Shown piece after piece: positions 1 through 7,842 of a stretch of 20,912 bases of DNA. The notes under the pieces are model-generated. The model had not been told where the DNA came from. It made no database searches and saw only the letters and a list, made by a program, of their open reading frames with translations. Position 1 is the first letter of the stretch; the number at the start of each line of letters is the position of its first letter. Both the position numbers and the translations under genes were made by a program. The DNA is taken from assembly GCA_964557545.1 (NCBI GenBank), contig CAZLAK010000028.1:1-20912 (forward strand). Reading direction: 5' to 3'. The stretch is from CAZLAK01 sp964557545 (lineage in GTDB: Bacteria; Bacillota; Desulfotomaculia; Desulfotomaculales; Pelotomaculaceae).

Positions 1-2
1 GC

Positions 3-1268
3 TATAGGGCTGTCACTAAGGACAAAAAACTCAATGCAAACCCTTGGTCTTTCTACGATGCAGTGTTTTTTACGGACACGGCAGATCTGATAAAGATAGG
101 AGACGTTTGGTACAATAGGATATGCGGGCCGATTATTGACAGAGTTCAAGAATTGAAAATAAAGTGCATGGTGTATGAATGTCACAACTATTTTTTCAGA
201 TACCCACGCTATCATTCATCCTTTTTTCTTCAACCGCGAATTGATTTTTTGAAGGTGAAAGCGTTTTTAAATAGCAAAAAAGGTGCCCCGAAAAACTTAA
301 TTTTACCGCAATGGGAAAATTTCAAAAGGTTCTTGGCAACAGAAGGATTTGAAAGCTTTATTGATGAAAAGAGACTTTTTTTCGAGATTGAGTTTATAAA
401 AAAACTTGCGGATTACTTTGGCAGGTTGCTCACAATTAATAAACCTAAGGTAGTTTTCGTGGTATGTTATTACGATTATGTCGGGATGGCACTTTGTCTT
501 GCGGGTAAACGGCGTGGCATACCGGTGGTAGATGTCCAGCACGGGGTCCAGCACGAAGCCCATGTTGCCTATGGCCGCTGGGTGCGGGTTCCTCCGGAAG
601 GGTATGATTTGCTGCCGGATTATTTCTGGGTGTGGGGTAAAGAAGAAGCCAAGGTAATTAATGAGTGGGCAGAAGGAACCCCGCATAAAACCATAGTAGG
701 CGGCAATTGGTGGTTAGAGCTGTGGAAGGAAGGAACAGCCGATTTTGTTAGGGTTTACCGTGAACGTATTAACGGACTTGTTCCCAAAAAGGCGGTTAAT
801 ATCTTATTCACCTTACAAACTAATTTTGAGCCTCCAGAGTGGTTATTTAGGGCTATAGAGCTGTCTCCTGCTAATTGGCGCTGGTGGATTCGATTGCATC
901 CCGGCATGATGCAGATGCGCCGGTTTATTAAAGATTTGTTTTCTAGATGCGATCCTTCCAAGTACGAGATTGATCAGGCAAGCGACTTGCCCTTATTGGC
1001 CTGGTTAAATCATATTGATATACATGTTACCCTGTTTTCATCGGTAGTACTTGAAGCGGAGTGTTTCGGGGTGCCTTCGATTGTTATACATCCCACAGGA
1101 GCCATTTATTACGAAAAACAGATTAAACGGGGCACTGCTTGTTTTGCTTCCAATGAAGATGAATTGATAGAAGCCATTCACGCTTTTCTAAGGAAAAAAG
1201 GAAATTTGCAATTTGCTTCTTTGGGGAAAATTGAGGCTGACAGCATTCTGAAGCATTTTCTTTCGTAA
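3..1268 (+). CDS. Polysaccharide biosynthesis glycosyl/glycerophosphotransferase-like protein, 5' partial
   Basis: The frame is open from base 3 and has no stop before the window edge, so the GTG at 63 is probably internal and the gene starts outside the window. About 420 residues are visible. The central part carries a VVDVQHGVQH block followed by AYGRW, then PDYFWVWGKEEA. The C-terminal half has RLHPGM, a TLFSSVVLEAECFGVPS stretch and a conserved-looking IHPTG. This pattern (an HG-x motif, then a serine-rich nucleotide-binding loop with an acidic residue, then GVP) is typical of GT-B-fold capsule enzymes and CDP-glycerol-type transferases. It would act in the cytoplasm or at the inner membrane face on a lipid-linked glycan. 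Donor and acceptor cannot be told from the sequence. It ends 7 bases before the flippase GTG, so the two are probably co-transcribed. The family call is fairly secure; the exact reaction is not. Confidence 0.75.
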   Translation, partial: YRAVTKDKKLNANPWSFYDAVFFTDTADLIKIGDVWYNRICGPIIDRVQELKIKCMVYECHNYFFRYPRYHSSFFLQPRIDFLKVKAFLNSKKGAPKNLILPQWENFKRFLATEGFESFIDEKRLFFEIEFIKKLADYFGRLLTINKPKVVFVVCYYDYVGMALCLAGKRRGIPVVDVQHGVQHEAHVAYGRWVRVPPEGYDLLPDYFWVWGKEEAKVINEWAEGTPHKTIVGGNWWLELWKEGTADFVRVYRERINGLVPKKAVNILFTLQTNFEPPEWLFRAIELSPANWRWWIRLHPGMMQMRRFIKDLFSRCDPSKYEIDQASDLPLLAWLNHIDIHVTLFSSVVLEAECFGVPSIVIHPTGAIYYEKQIKRGTACFASNEDELIEAIHAFLRKKGNLQFASLGKIEADSILKHFLS

Positions 1269-1275
1269 TAATCTT

Positions 1276-2610
1276 GTGAGAGGAGAGTACTTTAAAGTAT
1301 TGCATGCAATAAATTGGATTACTGGCCGGGCAAGAGGCGTAGCAGGTTTTACTCTGATTAAAACTGCTAGCATATACGTGTTTGCTAACATTATTAATTC
1401 TGCAATCCCTTTTTTCTTAATGCCGGTCCTTACCCGCTACCTTACACCGGCCGATTATGGAATTGTCGCGATGTTCGGAGTTTTAGTAGGGTTAGTTAGC
1501 CCTTTTACGGGTCTTAATGTGCATGGCGCAGTATCGCGGCAGTATGTGAGAAGAGATTACATAGATCTGCCGGAGTATATAGGAAATTGCTTGGTTCTGT
1601 TAACGGCAAGTTCTAGCTTAGTTGCGGCTGCCCTATGGCTAGGGAAAGAAACCGTCAGCCGGCTCAGTTATTTTCCCCAAACTTGGCTGTGGGCAGTAGT
1701 TGCAGTTTCTGTGTGCCAGTTTGTCATAAATATTGTTTTAGTTTTGTGGCGAATGCAGTTTAAAGCCTCAGCATACGGGGCTTTTCAGATAGCTAACACT
1801 CTTGCTAATGCTGTGTTTTCAATACTTTTGGTAGTGGTTTTTAAGCAAGGGTGGCAGGGCAGGGTAGAAGGGCAAGTTCTGGCGACAGTTATATTTGCAG
1901 CCATTTCTTTGGTTATTTTGATCAACGGCAATTGGGTGAAGCTGCGCTATAACAGAGAGTATCTGGTTCATGCTTTTAAGTTTGGAGCTCCGCTGGTACC
2001 GCATGCATTGGGGGGCTTTTTGCTTACCATGACGGGCCGAGTGCTGGTTGCAAATATGGTAGGCATTGCGGAAACGGGGTTGTATACAGTGGGGTACCAG
2101 GTAGGAGCGATCATTGGTCTTTTAGAAAACTCTGTCAACCAGGCTTGGGCACCGTGGCTTTTTGACCGGTTAAAGCGAGGTGGGCAGGAGGAAAAGGTTA
2201 GACTGGTAAAGGTGACTTATGCCTATTTTTTAGGATTGCTAGCAGTAGCCTTGTTGTTATCTGTTTCAGCTCCCTGGTTTTTAAGGTTTTGGGTGGGCAA
2301 GGAGTTTGCGGGCTCAGTAGCGTTTATCGTATGGATTGCACTGGGATACGCCTTCAACGGCATGTACAAAATGGTGGTGGGATATATTTTTTATGCGGAA
2401 AAGACGTACATTCTAGCGTGGGTCACGTTTATTACGGCAGCGGCTAATTTGGTTTTGAGTTATCTTTTCATTAGGCTCAATGGAGCGGTTGGGGCTGCTC
2501 AGGCCATGACTGTTTCTTTCTTCCTCTCGTTTATAGGCACATGGGTTTTATCGGCAAAGGTTTATCCTATGCCGTGGAAACTGTGTGAATTTTTGGGCAA
2601 CAGGAGATAA
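1276..2610 (+). CDS. wzx: Wzx-type oligosaccharide flippase (MOP superfamily)
   Basis: A 444-residue, strongly hydrophobic protein with roughly 12 to 14 membrane segments, the usual size for polysaccharide flippases. The first segment has the family-typical start: ASIYVFANIINSAIPFFLMP, then VLTRYLTPADYG. A mid-protein basic loop, GRVLVANMVGIAETGLYTVG, also fits. The protein is expected to flip undecaprenyl-diphosphate-linked repeat units across the membrane. The start is unsure. GTG at 1276 has no clear ribosome site in front of it. The in-frame TTG at 1300 follows a GAGAGGAGAG stretch at 1277-1286, although the spacing of 13 bases is long. Two overlapping perfect palindromes (1288-1299 and 1298-1311) lie exactly at this TTG. 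The neighbours are polysaccharide genes on the same strand. Confidence 0.88.
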   Translation: MRGEYFKVLHAINWITGRARGVAGFTLIKTASIYVFANIINSAIPFFLMPVLTRYLTPADYGIVAMFGVLVGLVSPFTGLNVHGAVSRQYVRRDYIDLPEYIGNCLVLLTASSSLVAAALWLGKETVSRLSYFPQTWLWAVVAVSVCQFVINIVLVLWRMQFKASAYGAFQIANTLANAVFSILLVVVFKQGWQGRVEGQVLATVIFAAISLVILINGNWVKLRYNREYLVHAFKFGAPLVPHALGGFLLTMTGRVLVANMVGIAETGLYTVGYQVGAIIGLLENSVNQAWAPWLFDRLKRGGQEEKVRLVKVTYAYFLGLLAVALLLSVSAPWFLRFWVGKEFAGSVAFIVWIALGYAFNGMYKMVVGYIFYAEKTYILAWVTFITAAANLVLSYLFIRLNGAVGAAQAMTVSFFLSFIGTWVLSAKVYPMPWKLCEFLGNRR

Positions 2611-2682
2611 ATTTATTGATTTTAAGTTGGGAGCTAAATATTTAAGTAAGCTAAGCAGGGGTTCGCAGGGGTAAGCATTGGC

Positions 2683-3286
2683 ATGAAGGGCTCAATTATA
2701 CGATTATTGGGAAAGCTTGTTATTAAACTTTTCAATAAAGCAGAAAGCGTTTATTGGGCGATGATTTATCGACAGTATCGAGAGTTATACGACGTTCATT
2801 CCTCATTTAGATTTAATGGCAAAGGCATAATTTTTTACGGGGGGGGGGGAGATTGAGGCAGGTGAAAGAAGTTATATCGGCAGATACTCTACGATCCAGT
2901 CTGCTCGAGGATGTAAAGTTAAAATAGGAAAAGGATGCAGGATATCCCACTGGGTAAACATATATACTTCCAACAGCTGGGCGGATCAAGATTTCAGCAG
3001 AAAGGAAGTTATTAAAGGTAAGAGCGGTGATGTAATAATTGGCGATTATTGCTGGATTGGGATAAAGGCTTCTATTATGGGGCCGGTAGTTATAGGGGAG
3101 AATGCAGTCATAGGGGCTAATTCCTTGGTTAATAAGAAGAATATACCAGCTCATTCAATAGCTGTTGGGGTTCCAGCTCGTGTTGTTAAGTTTAAATCTT
3201 ATTTAAGCGAAGAAGAGAAAAAGATCCTCGCTTTAAAGCATAAAGAAGTGTTGTCAGATGATTTAAGAAGAAAGTTTGGGTTTTAG
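2683..3286 (+). pseudogene. Hexapeptide-repeat O-acyltransferase, frame broken at an 11-G tract
   Basis: From ATG 2683 the frame reads MKGSIIRLLGKLVIKLF and on to IIFYGGGGD, then stops at TGA 2854-2856, just past the run of G at 2839-2849. If the tract had 10 G, the reading would continue as EIEAGERSYIGRYSTIQSA and on to the TAG at 3284-3286, giving a protein of about 200 residues. The downstream part is a classic left-handed beta-helix acyltransferase: VKIGKGCRIS, DVIIGDYCWIG, GPVVIGENAVIGANSLV, then the C-terminal signature IAVGVPARVVK. Such enzymes acetylate sugars using acetyl-CoA. As written the gene is off. Either the assembly has one G too many or the tract is a phase-variable switch. 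No strong ribosome site precedes ATG 2683, but a stop at 2647 and the lack of another start codon leave it as the only choice. Confidence 0.8.
2839..2849 (+). repeat. Poly-G homopolymer tract (G11)
   Basis: Eleven consecutive G lie inside the acyltransferase gene, in DNA that is otherwise AT-leaning. Loss of one G, or gain of two, restores the full-length frame. Tracts of this kind change length by slipped-strand mispairing in several bacteria and often control surface-glycan genes. They are also a common site of sequencing error. Confidence 0.9.
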
Positions 3287-3312
3287 ATTATAGAGGGGAA
3301 GTAAAAAAGTCT

Positions 3313-3621
3313 TTGCAAAGAAGGGAAGTACCAGTTTTGGCGGATGCAGCAAAAGGAAACCGCAGCAAAGAAATACCCTATGTTTACTCTCTTTTCCAGC
3401 AGCCTTGGTGGCTGGATGCGGTGGCCCCGGGGCATTGGGGTGAAGTCGTAGTTGAAAAAAACAATGAAGTTGTGGCGCGAATGCCCTATGTGATAAATAA
3501 GAAGTGGGGGCTTACTTTTCTTACTATGCCTCCGCTTACCCAGACTTTGGGCCCTTGGCTTCGGCCTTCCCAAGCTAAATATGCTAATCAACTGGGAGAA
3601 CAAAAAGACCTATTGGAGGAG
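3313..3621 (+). CDS. FemAB/GNAT-like acyltransferase, N-terminal part, truncated by assembly gap
   Basis: The visible 103 residues begin at TTG 3313 behind an AGAGGGG stretch (3292-3298) and run straight into the run of N. The section VYSLFQQPWWLDAV, then VVEKNNEVVARMPYVI, then LTMPPLTQTLGPW, is characteristic of the N-terminal half of GNAT/FemAB-like (BioF2-like) acyltransferases in polysaccharide clusters. Members are normally about 300 to 350 residues, so most of the gene is missing. The family joins an acyl or aminoacyl group to an amino sugar or peptide; the substrate here is unknown. Such genes often sit next to a polysaccharide deacetylase, as here, which would expose an amino group for N-acylation. 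The coupling of the two enzymes is an inference. Confidence 0.7.
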
Positions 3622-3721
3622 NNNNNNNNNNNNNNNNNNNNNNNNNNNNNNNNNNNNNNNNNNNNNNNNNNNNNNNNNNNNNNNNNNNNNNNNNNNNNNN
3701 NNNNNNNNNNNNNNNNNNNNN
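3622..3721. other. Assembly gap of 100 N
   Basis: Exactly 100 undetermined bases, the conventional placeholder for a gap of unknown length. The genes on the two sides are different, and each is missing one end. Confidence 0.97.
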
Positions 3722-3722
3722 T

Positions 3723-5156
3723 AAGGCTTCGCCGGCCTGCTTGTCTGAGAAAGAATACATATTGAAGGTGTTGCTTAGAGAATTTTTGGGGGTTCCTTAC
3801 CAATTTGTGGCCGAAGAACGCGGCGATGTTGCTATTAGTGCAGCAGGAGATTCTTCCGGCAAGGAGCTTATATTGTCGGATTGTTTTTTTAAAAATGCTG
3901 CAGAAAAATGGCTTTCAGAGGCTTCCCTTCCCCCTCGCCCGCTGGGAACTTGGGATATTAACAATACTTTTCGCAAGCTGTGGGCAAATTCATGGATAAA
4001 TTGCATAGAAAAAAAGATGATCCGTGCTTCCCTTCCCGTCATTTATGGAGAAGATCCTTCATCGCCAAATTTTTTGGAGGCTGATGAAAAAACGGTGCGC
4101 CTGGGCTTAGACATCTTCGGCTCTGCCTTTTTCATGCTTAGCCGCTACGAGGAGGCAGTTAAAACCGAGCGGGACGAACACGGCCGTTTTCCTGTCCGGG
4201 CTTCTTTGGCATATCAGGAAGGCTTTCTGGAGCGCCCCATTATAAACGAGTATTTGGAAGCGCTGTGGGAATGCTTGAAATTCCTGTGGCCTGGGCTGAC
4301 GCGAAAGAAGAGGGAGTTCCGAGTGCTCTTAACCCACGATGTAGACAGCCCGTTTGTGTTCATGGGCGTTTCTCCGTGGCAGGTTTTTAAAAACTGCGGG
4401 GGCGATGTTCTAAAGAGGAGAGATCTATCTCTGGCGCTGAGACGGGCACGGGCTTATTGGCAGGTCAGGCAGGGAAAATACGAGAACGACTTGCACTACA
4501 CTTTTAGAACCATAATGGATCTGAGCGAGAAGCTGGGTTTAAGGAGTGCTTTTTACTTTAAGACCGGCGGCAGCGATTTGCAGTTTGATCTTCCTTCTTA
4601 TTCGGTAAACCACCCCTGGGTACGGGCGTTGATTCGGGAAATCAGGGACCGCGGGCATGAAATAGGCTTCCACCCCAGCTACAGCAGTTTCGGCAACGTT
4701 GAGGGCTTTAAGCAGGAGGCCAAGCGCTTCCGCGAGCTGTGCGAGGAAGAGAAAATAGAACAGGAGCAATTTGGAGGAAGGCAGCATTACCTGCGCTGGG
4801 AGGCGCCAGCTACCTGGCAGAACTGGGAGGAAGCGGGTTTTGATTACGACAGCACCTTAAGCTATGCCGACTACGTGGGCTTTCGCTGCGGGATTTGCTA
4901 CGAGTACCCGGTTTATAACGTCAAAACCCGGCAGGCGCTTAAACTGCGGGAACGGCCTTTGACAGTTATGGAAGGGACGGCGCTGGAAGAAAAATACATG
5001 GGCTTGCCAGCGGAAGAAGCGAAAAAGAAAATCCTTGCTCTTAGAGAACTTTGCCGCCGCTTTGACGGTGATTTCGTGCTTTTGTGGCACAACAGCTTCC
5101 TGATTTCTGATTGGCAGGTTAAAATGTACAAAGAGCTGTTGCATGAATTAGGGTAG
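3723..5156 (+). CDS. Polysaccharide deacetylase (NodB-type fold) with N-terminal accessory domain, 5' end in gap
   Basis: The frame is open back to the gap and begins KASPACLSEKEYILKVLL, so the true start is probably inside the gap. TTG 3741 is only the first start-like codon visible. The first 190 or so residues form an accessory domain seen in Firmicute deacetylases (LPPRPLGTWDIN, LPVIYGED, GSAFFMLSRYEEAV). The catalytic part has LLTHDVDSPF (the metal-binding/catalytic D pair), HEIGFHPSYSSF (the histidine pair of the NodB motif), RWEAPATWQNWEEAGFDYDS and the late VLLWHNSF histidine. It would remove N- or O-acetyl groups from a surface glycan or its lipid-linked precursor. No signal peptide can be judged without the true start. 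It ends 140 bases before the wecB ATG. Confidence 0.85.
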   Translation, partial: KASPACLSEKEYILKVLLREFLGVPYQFVAEERGDVAISAAGDSSGKELILSDCFFKNAAEKWLSEASLPPRPLGTWDINNTFRKLWANSWINCIEKKMIRASLPVIYGEDPSSPNFLEADEKTVRLGLDIFGSAFFMLSRYEEAVKTERDEHGRFPVRASLAYQEGFLERPIINEYLEALWECLKFLWPGLTRKKREFRVLLTHDVDSPFVFMGVSPWQVFKNCGGDVLKRRDLSLALRRARAYWQVRQGKYENDLHYTFRTIMDLSEKLGLRSAFYFKTGGSDLQFDLPSYSVNHPWVRALIREIRDRGHEIGFHPSYSSFGNVEGFKQEAKRFRELCEEEKIEQEQFGGRQHYLRWEAPATWQNWEEAGFDYDSTLSYADYVGFRCGICYEYPVYNVKTRQALKLRERPLTVMEGTALEEKYMGLPAEEAKKKILALRELCRRFDGDFVLLWHNSFLISDWQVKMYKELLHELG

Positions 5157-5296
5157 GGAATTAGGATTTAATGACAAAAATTTGGAATGTAGAAATTTTT
5201 AAAGTCGGTTTTTGTTTTTTACAGCACTCATTAGAATCCCGTATTCCAATCAGGCTTTTAAAAATTATGCTCTACAGGAAAGGTTTGTTTTTTCGG

Positions 5297-6451
5297 ATGA
5301 AAATCATTTCCGTCGTCGGCGCACGGCCGCAGTTTATTAAGGCGGCAGTGGTTTCAAAAGCTTTGCGAAGCCGGGAAGGCGTTAAAGAGATAATCGTTCA
5401 CACCGGCCAGCACTACGATGAAAACATGTCCCAGATGTTTTTTGAGGAAATGGAAATACCTCCTCCCGATTATTACCTGAGGGTGGGTTCAGGGCCGCAC
5501 GGGCAGCAGACGGGGCGCATGCTCGAGAGAATAGAAGAAGTGCTGCTAAAAGAAAAGCCGGACTGGGTGCTGGTTTACGGCGATACCAACTCTACCCTCG
5601 CAGGCGCGCTGGCAGCGGCCAAGATGCATATTCCTTTGGCGCACGTGGAGGCGGGCTTGCGCTCTTTTAACCGGCGGATGCCTGAAGAGATTAACCGCGT
5701 GCTCACCGACCACATGGCAGACATTTTATTTGCACCCACAAAGACAGCGGTGGAAAATTTGCGCCGGGAGGGCATTCCCCAAGAGCGCGTTCACTTAGTG
5801 GGTGACGTGATGTACGACGCCGCGCTGTTTTACGGGGAAATGGCGGAAAAGAAAAGCAGCATTTTAAGTAAACTGCATTTGAAACCAAGGGGGTATATAT
5901 TGGCCACTGTTCACCGGGCAGAAAATACCGATAGCGCCGCCCGCCTGCGGGCAATTTTCTGCGGCTTTCAATTAGCGGCAGCGGAAAACGGGCTTGTAGT
6001 GGTTGTTCCCTTGCATCCCAGGACAAGGTCTGCCCTGGAGCGGGAAGGCCTTTTAAGGTTTCACCTGGAAAAACAAGAATTAACGCTGGCTTTTGGGTGT
6101 GCAGGGGTAAAACTTGTCGGACCGGTTGGTTATCTGGATATGCTGGTTCTAGAAAAGAATGCCAGGCTAATAGCTACCGACTCCGGGGGTATCCAGAAGG
6201 AGGCTTTCTTCTTTCGCGTGCCCTGTATCACCCTGCGGGGTGAGACGGAGTGGATAGAACTTATAGAGTCGGGGTGGAACCGCCTGGTGCCGCCTGTAAA
6301 TGCAGAGGCGGTGGCAGAAGGCATAAGGAAAGCGTTGATAGAGGAAAAAGACAAAGGAGAATTTGCAGGATATACCGGTTTTGGGGAGAATGAATTGTTT
6401 GGCGGCGGCAAGGCAGCGGCAAGGCTTTCAAAGGTTATCTTCAACTGCTGA
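5297..6451 (+). CDS. wecB: UDP-N-acetylglucosamine 2-epimerase, non-hydrolysing
   Basis: Interconverts UDP-GlcNAc and UDP-ManNAc in the cytoplasm. With ATG 5297 as start the protein has 384 residues, the usual length, and begins MKIISVVGARPQFIKAA like its family. An upstream in-frame extension to 5171 is open but unlike any family member, and AGGAAAGG at 5276-5283 lies before ATG 5297. Catalytic and binding motifs are complete: HTGQHYD (34-40), VYGDTNSTLAGA with D95, HVEAGLRS with E117, MPEEINR with E130, ATVHRAEN, HPRTR, DSGGIQKEA and RGETEW. The residues equal to those studied in the E. coli enzyme are present. There is no UDP-ManNAc dehydrogenase (wecC) in the window, so the product is probably used as ManNAc or oxidised by an enzyme encoded elsewhere. 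Confidence 0.95.
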   Translation: MKIISVVGARPQFIKAAVVSKALRSREGVKEIIVHTGQHYDENMSQMFFEEMEIPPPDYYLRVGSGPHGQQTGRMLERIEEVLLKEKPDWVLVYGDTNSTLAGALAAAKMHIPLAHVEAGLRSFNRRMPEEINRVLTDHMADILFAPTKTAVENLRREGIPQERVHLVGDVMYDAALFYGEMAEKKSSILSKLHLKPRGYILATVHRAENTDSAARLRAIFCGFQLAAAENGLVVVVPLHPRTRSALEREGLLRFHLEKQELTLAFGCAGVKLVGPVGYLDMLVLEKNARLIATDSGGIQKEAFFFRVPCITLRGETEWIELIESGWNRLVPPVNAEAVAEGIRKALIEEKDKGEFAGYTGFGENELFGGGKAAARLSKVIFNC

Positions 6452-6478
6452 AAATTAGAAAGGCGGGTATTATTATAG

Positions 6479-7636
6479 ATGCCGAGCGTTGTGGTGCTGG
6501 GAAGCCACTCATTTTGCAATTCATCGGTGAAAGTGGGCTTGCAGTTTATTGCCGAAGGGCTTGCCCGCCGGGGTTGGCAGGTGGATTACCTGTCTGCTTC
6601 TTCTTCTCCCCTCGATCTCCTGAGCAAGACGAGGCGCTGGAGGTGGAATAAAAGTTGGCTTCAAAGAGTTGACCTGCGGGGTATAGAAATAGCACCCAAC
6701 CTTAAGGAGTACATTTTGCGGGCGCCTTTTCCCCTGCACAAAAGCGTTTTGCGCTGGGGGTGGCAGTCCCGCCTGTACCCGGTTTTCCTGCCGAGCGCCT
6801 TTCGAAAAAGGGTATATGACGCCTGTATTTCTGAAACGGGCGGCACCATACTATTTTTACCGCACTTACAGGCAAGAGCGCACATCTGGAGGTTAAGTGA
6901 CCTGCCGCGCGGCTTTTCGTATGCCACTTCCCCGCTCGTGGCTGATGCAATTGAAGGGGCGGCTGCAGGCGGCCTGTTTGCCGAAATTTGGGCCGTTTCT
7001 CAGCCGCTGGCCGACTACGCTTATCGGCTCGGGGTGCCGAAAAAGACGGGCGTTTTAGTGCTGCCGAACGGTGTGGACCTGACGGCATTCACAAATCGAG
7101 GATCGCTTTGCGAAGAGAAGCGTCTTCCCCGCTCGGCCGTTTTTGTGGGTTCAATAGAAGAGTGGGTGAATGTAGAGCTGGTCGACAGAGCGGCATCTCT
7201 GATGCCCGGCTGGCAGTTTGACTTTTACGGCCCCCTGCGCCGCACCTGGGCGGTCAATTCTCCGAATGTAAGGTATTTAGGCCCGGTAAGCCACGACAGC
7301 GTGCCGGAGGTGCTCTCGCTCTACGAAGTGGGGCTTATACCCTTTAAAGATGTGCTGGGGCTAATGGAAGCCGTAGAGAGACCGCTTAAGTTTTACGAAT
7401 ACTTGGCTTCCGGTTTGGGCATTGCCAGCACGGACATAGGTGGGCTGCGGCGGGGCATGGGGGATTGGGCCTTCTACGGCAATACCCCGGAAGATTTTGC
7501 GGCCGCCGTCGAAAAAGCGTCTTTGAGCAGGACAAAAATGAATGAGGCGAGAATAAAAGAATTTTTAAAAGGCTGTTCTTGGGCGGAAATTATTAATACT
7601 GCAGAAAGAAGATTGAGTAGTCTTTTAAAAATTTAA
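6479..7636 (+). CDS. Glycosyltransferase, GT-B fold, family 1/GumK-like
   Basis: A 385-residue protein from ATG 6479, preceded by AAGGCGGG and placed 27 bases after wecB. The N-terminal domain starts VVVLGSHSFCNSSVKVGLQF, with an LARRGW helix typical of GT-B acceptor domains. The middle has LPNGVDL, and the C-terminal nucleotide-sugar domain has VFVGSIEEWVN, YLGPVSHDSVPEVLSLYEV and VERPLKFYEYLASGLGIAST. The ERPLKFYEYLA block takes the place of the usual E-x7-E motif and recalls GumK-like glucuronosyltransferases. Donor sugar unknown. It is the last gene before the IS4 insertion, and its co-transcription with the polymerase further on has probably been interrupted. Confidence 0.8.
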   Translation: MPSVVVLGSHSFCNSSVKVGLQFIAEGLARRGWQVDYLSASSSPLDLLSKTRRWRWNKSWLQRVDLRGIEIAPNLKEYILRAPFPLHKSVLRWGWQSRLYPVFLPSAFRKRVYDACISETGGTILFLPHLQARAHIWRLSDLPRGFSYATSPLVADAIEGAAAGGLFAEIWAVSQPLADYAYRLGVPKKTGVLVLPNGVDLTAFTNRGSLCEEKRLPRSAVFVGSIEEWVNVELVDRAASLMPGWQFDFYGPLRRTWAVNSPNVRYLGPVSHDSVPEVLSLYEVGLIPFKDVLGLMEAVERPLKFYEYLASGLGIASTDIGGLRRGMGDWAFYGNTPEDFAAAVEKASLSRTKMNEARIKEFLKGCSWAEIINTAERRLSSLLKI

Positions 7637-7674
7637 GTACTTTAAATTTTATAAAAGGTAATTATGAAATGTAT

Positions 7675-7684
7675 AGAAATGGAT
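7675..7684 (+). repeat. Target-site duplication, left copy (AGAAATGGAT)
   Basis: AGAAATGGAT directly abuts the left inverted repeat and is repeated exactly after the right inverted repeat. The 10-bp length is within what IS4-family elements produce. Confidence 0.9.
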
Positions 7685-7703
7685 CATTTGTGTTCGGTTA
7701 AGC
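7685..7703 (+). repeat. IS4 left terminal inverted repeat
   Basis: Reads CATTTGTGTTCGGTTAAGC and matches the reverse complement of 9221-9239 at 14 of 19 positions. Confidence 0.8.
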
Positions 7704-7737
7704 CCTAGATATACCAATAACAGCCAGAGATAGGGCT
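7701..7737 (+). promoter_or_regulatory. Inverted repeat AGCCCTA/TAGGGCT in the IS leader
   Basis: Seven-base perfect arms at 7701-7707 and 7731-7737 are separated by 23 bases, just inside the left end. Arms this close to an IS end may fold in read-through transcripts. The long loop and the absence of a full T run make a terminator role uncertain. Confidence 0.35.
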
Positions 7738-7803
7738 TTGTCCCTGGAAAATAAATAGCGGGAATTGTACTTTGAAAAGAAGGAGTATGCCCCTTCCTTT
7801 GTG

Positions 7804-7838
7804 GAATTCTCCTCCAAATAATGTTCGCGAGGAGGTTC
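7804..7838 (+). promoter_or_regulatory. Hairpin that can mask the transposase ribosome binding site
   Basis: CTCCTC at 7809-7814 is complementary to GAGGAG at 7829-7834, the Shine-Dalgarno site of the transposase. GAA (7804-7806) can extend the pairing to TTC (7836-7838) past a small bulge. The loop is 14 bases. IS elements such as IS10 and IS231 are known to hide the transposase ribosome site this way when transcription enters from outside. The same role here is an inference. Confidence 0.55.
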
Positions 7839-7842
7839 TACA

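Noticed and set aside
63..65. GTG as the true start of the first gene
   Set aside because: The same frame is open to base 3, with plausible coding sequence and no ribosome site before 63.
5171..5296. N-terminal extension of WecB from ATG 5171
   Set aside because: WecB proteins begin at the MKIISVVGARPQF block, so the 42 extra residues are not part of the family; the extension is probably just open frame.
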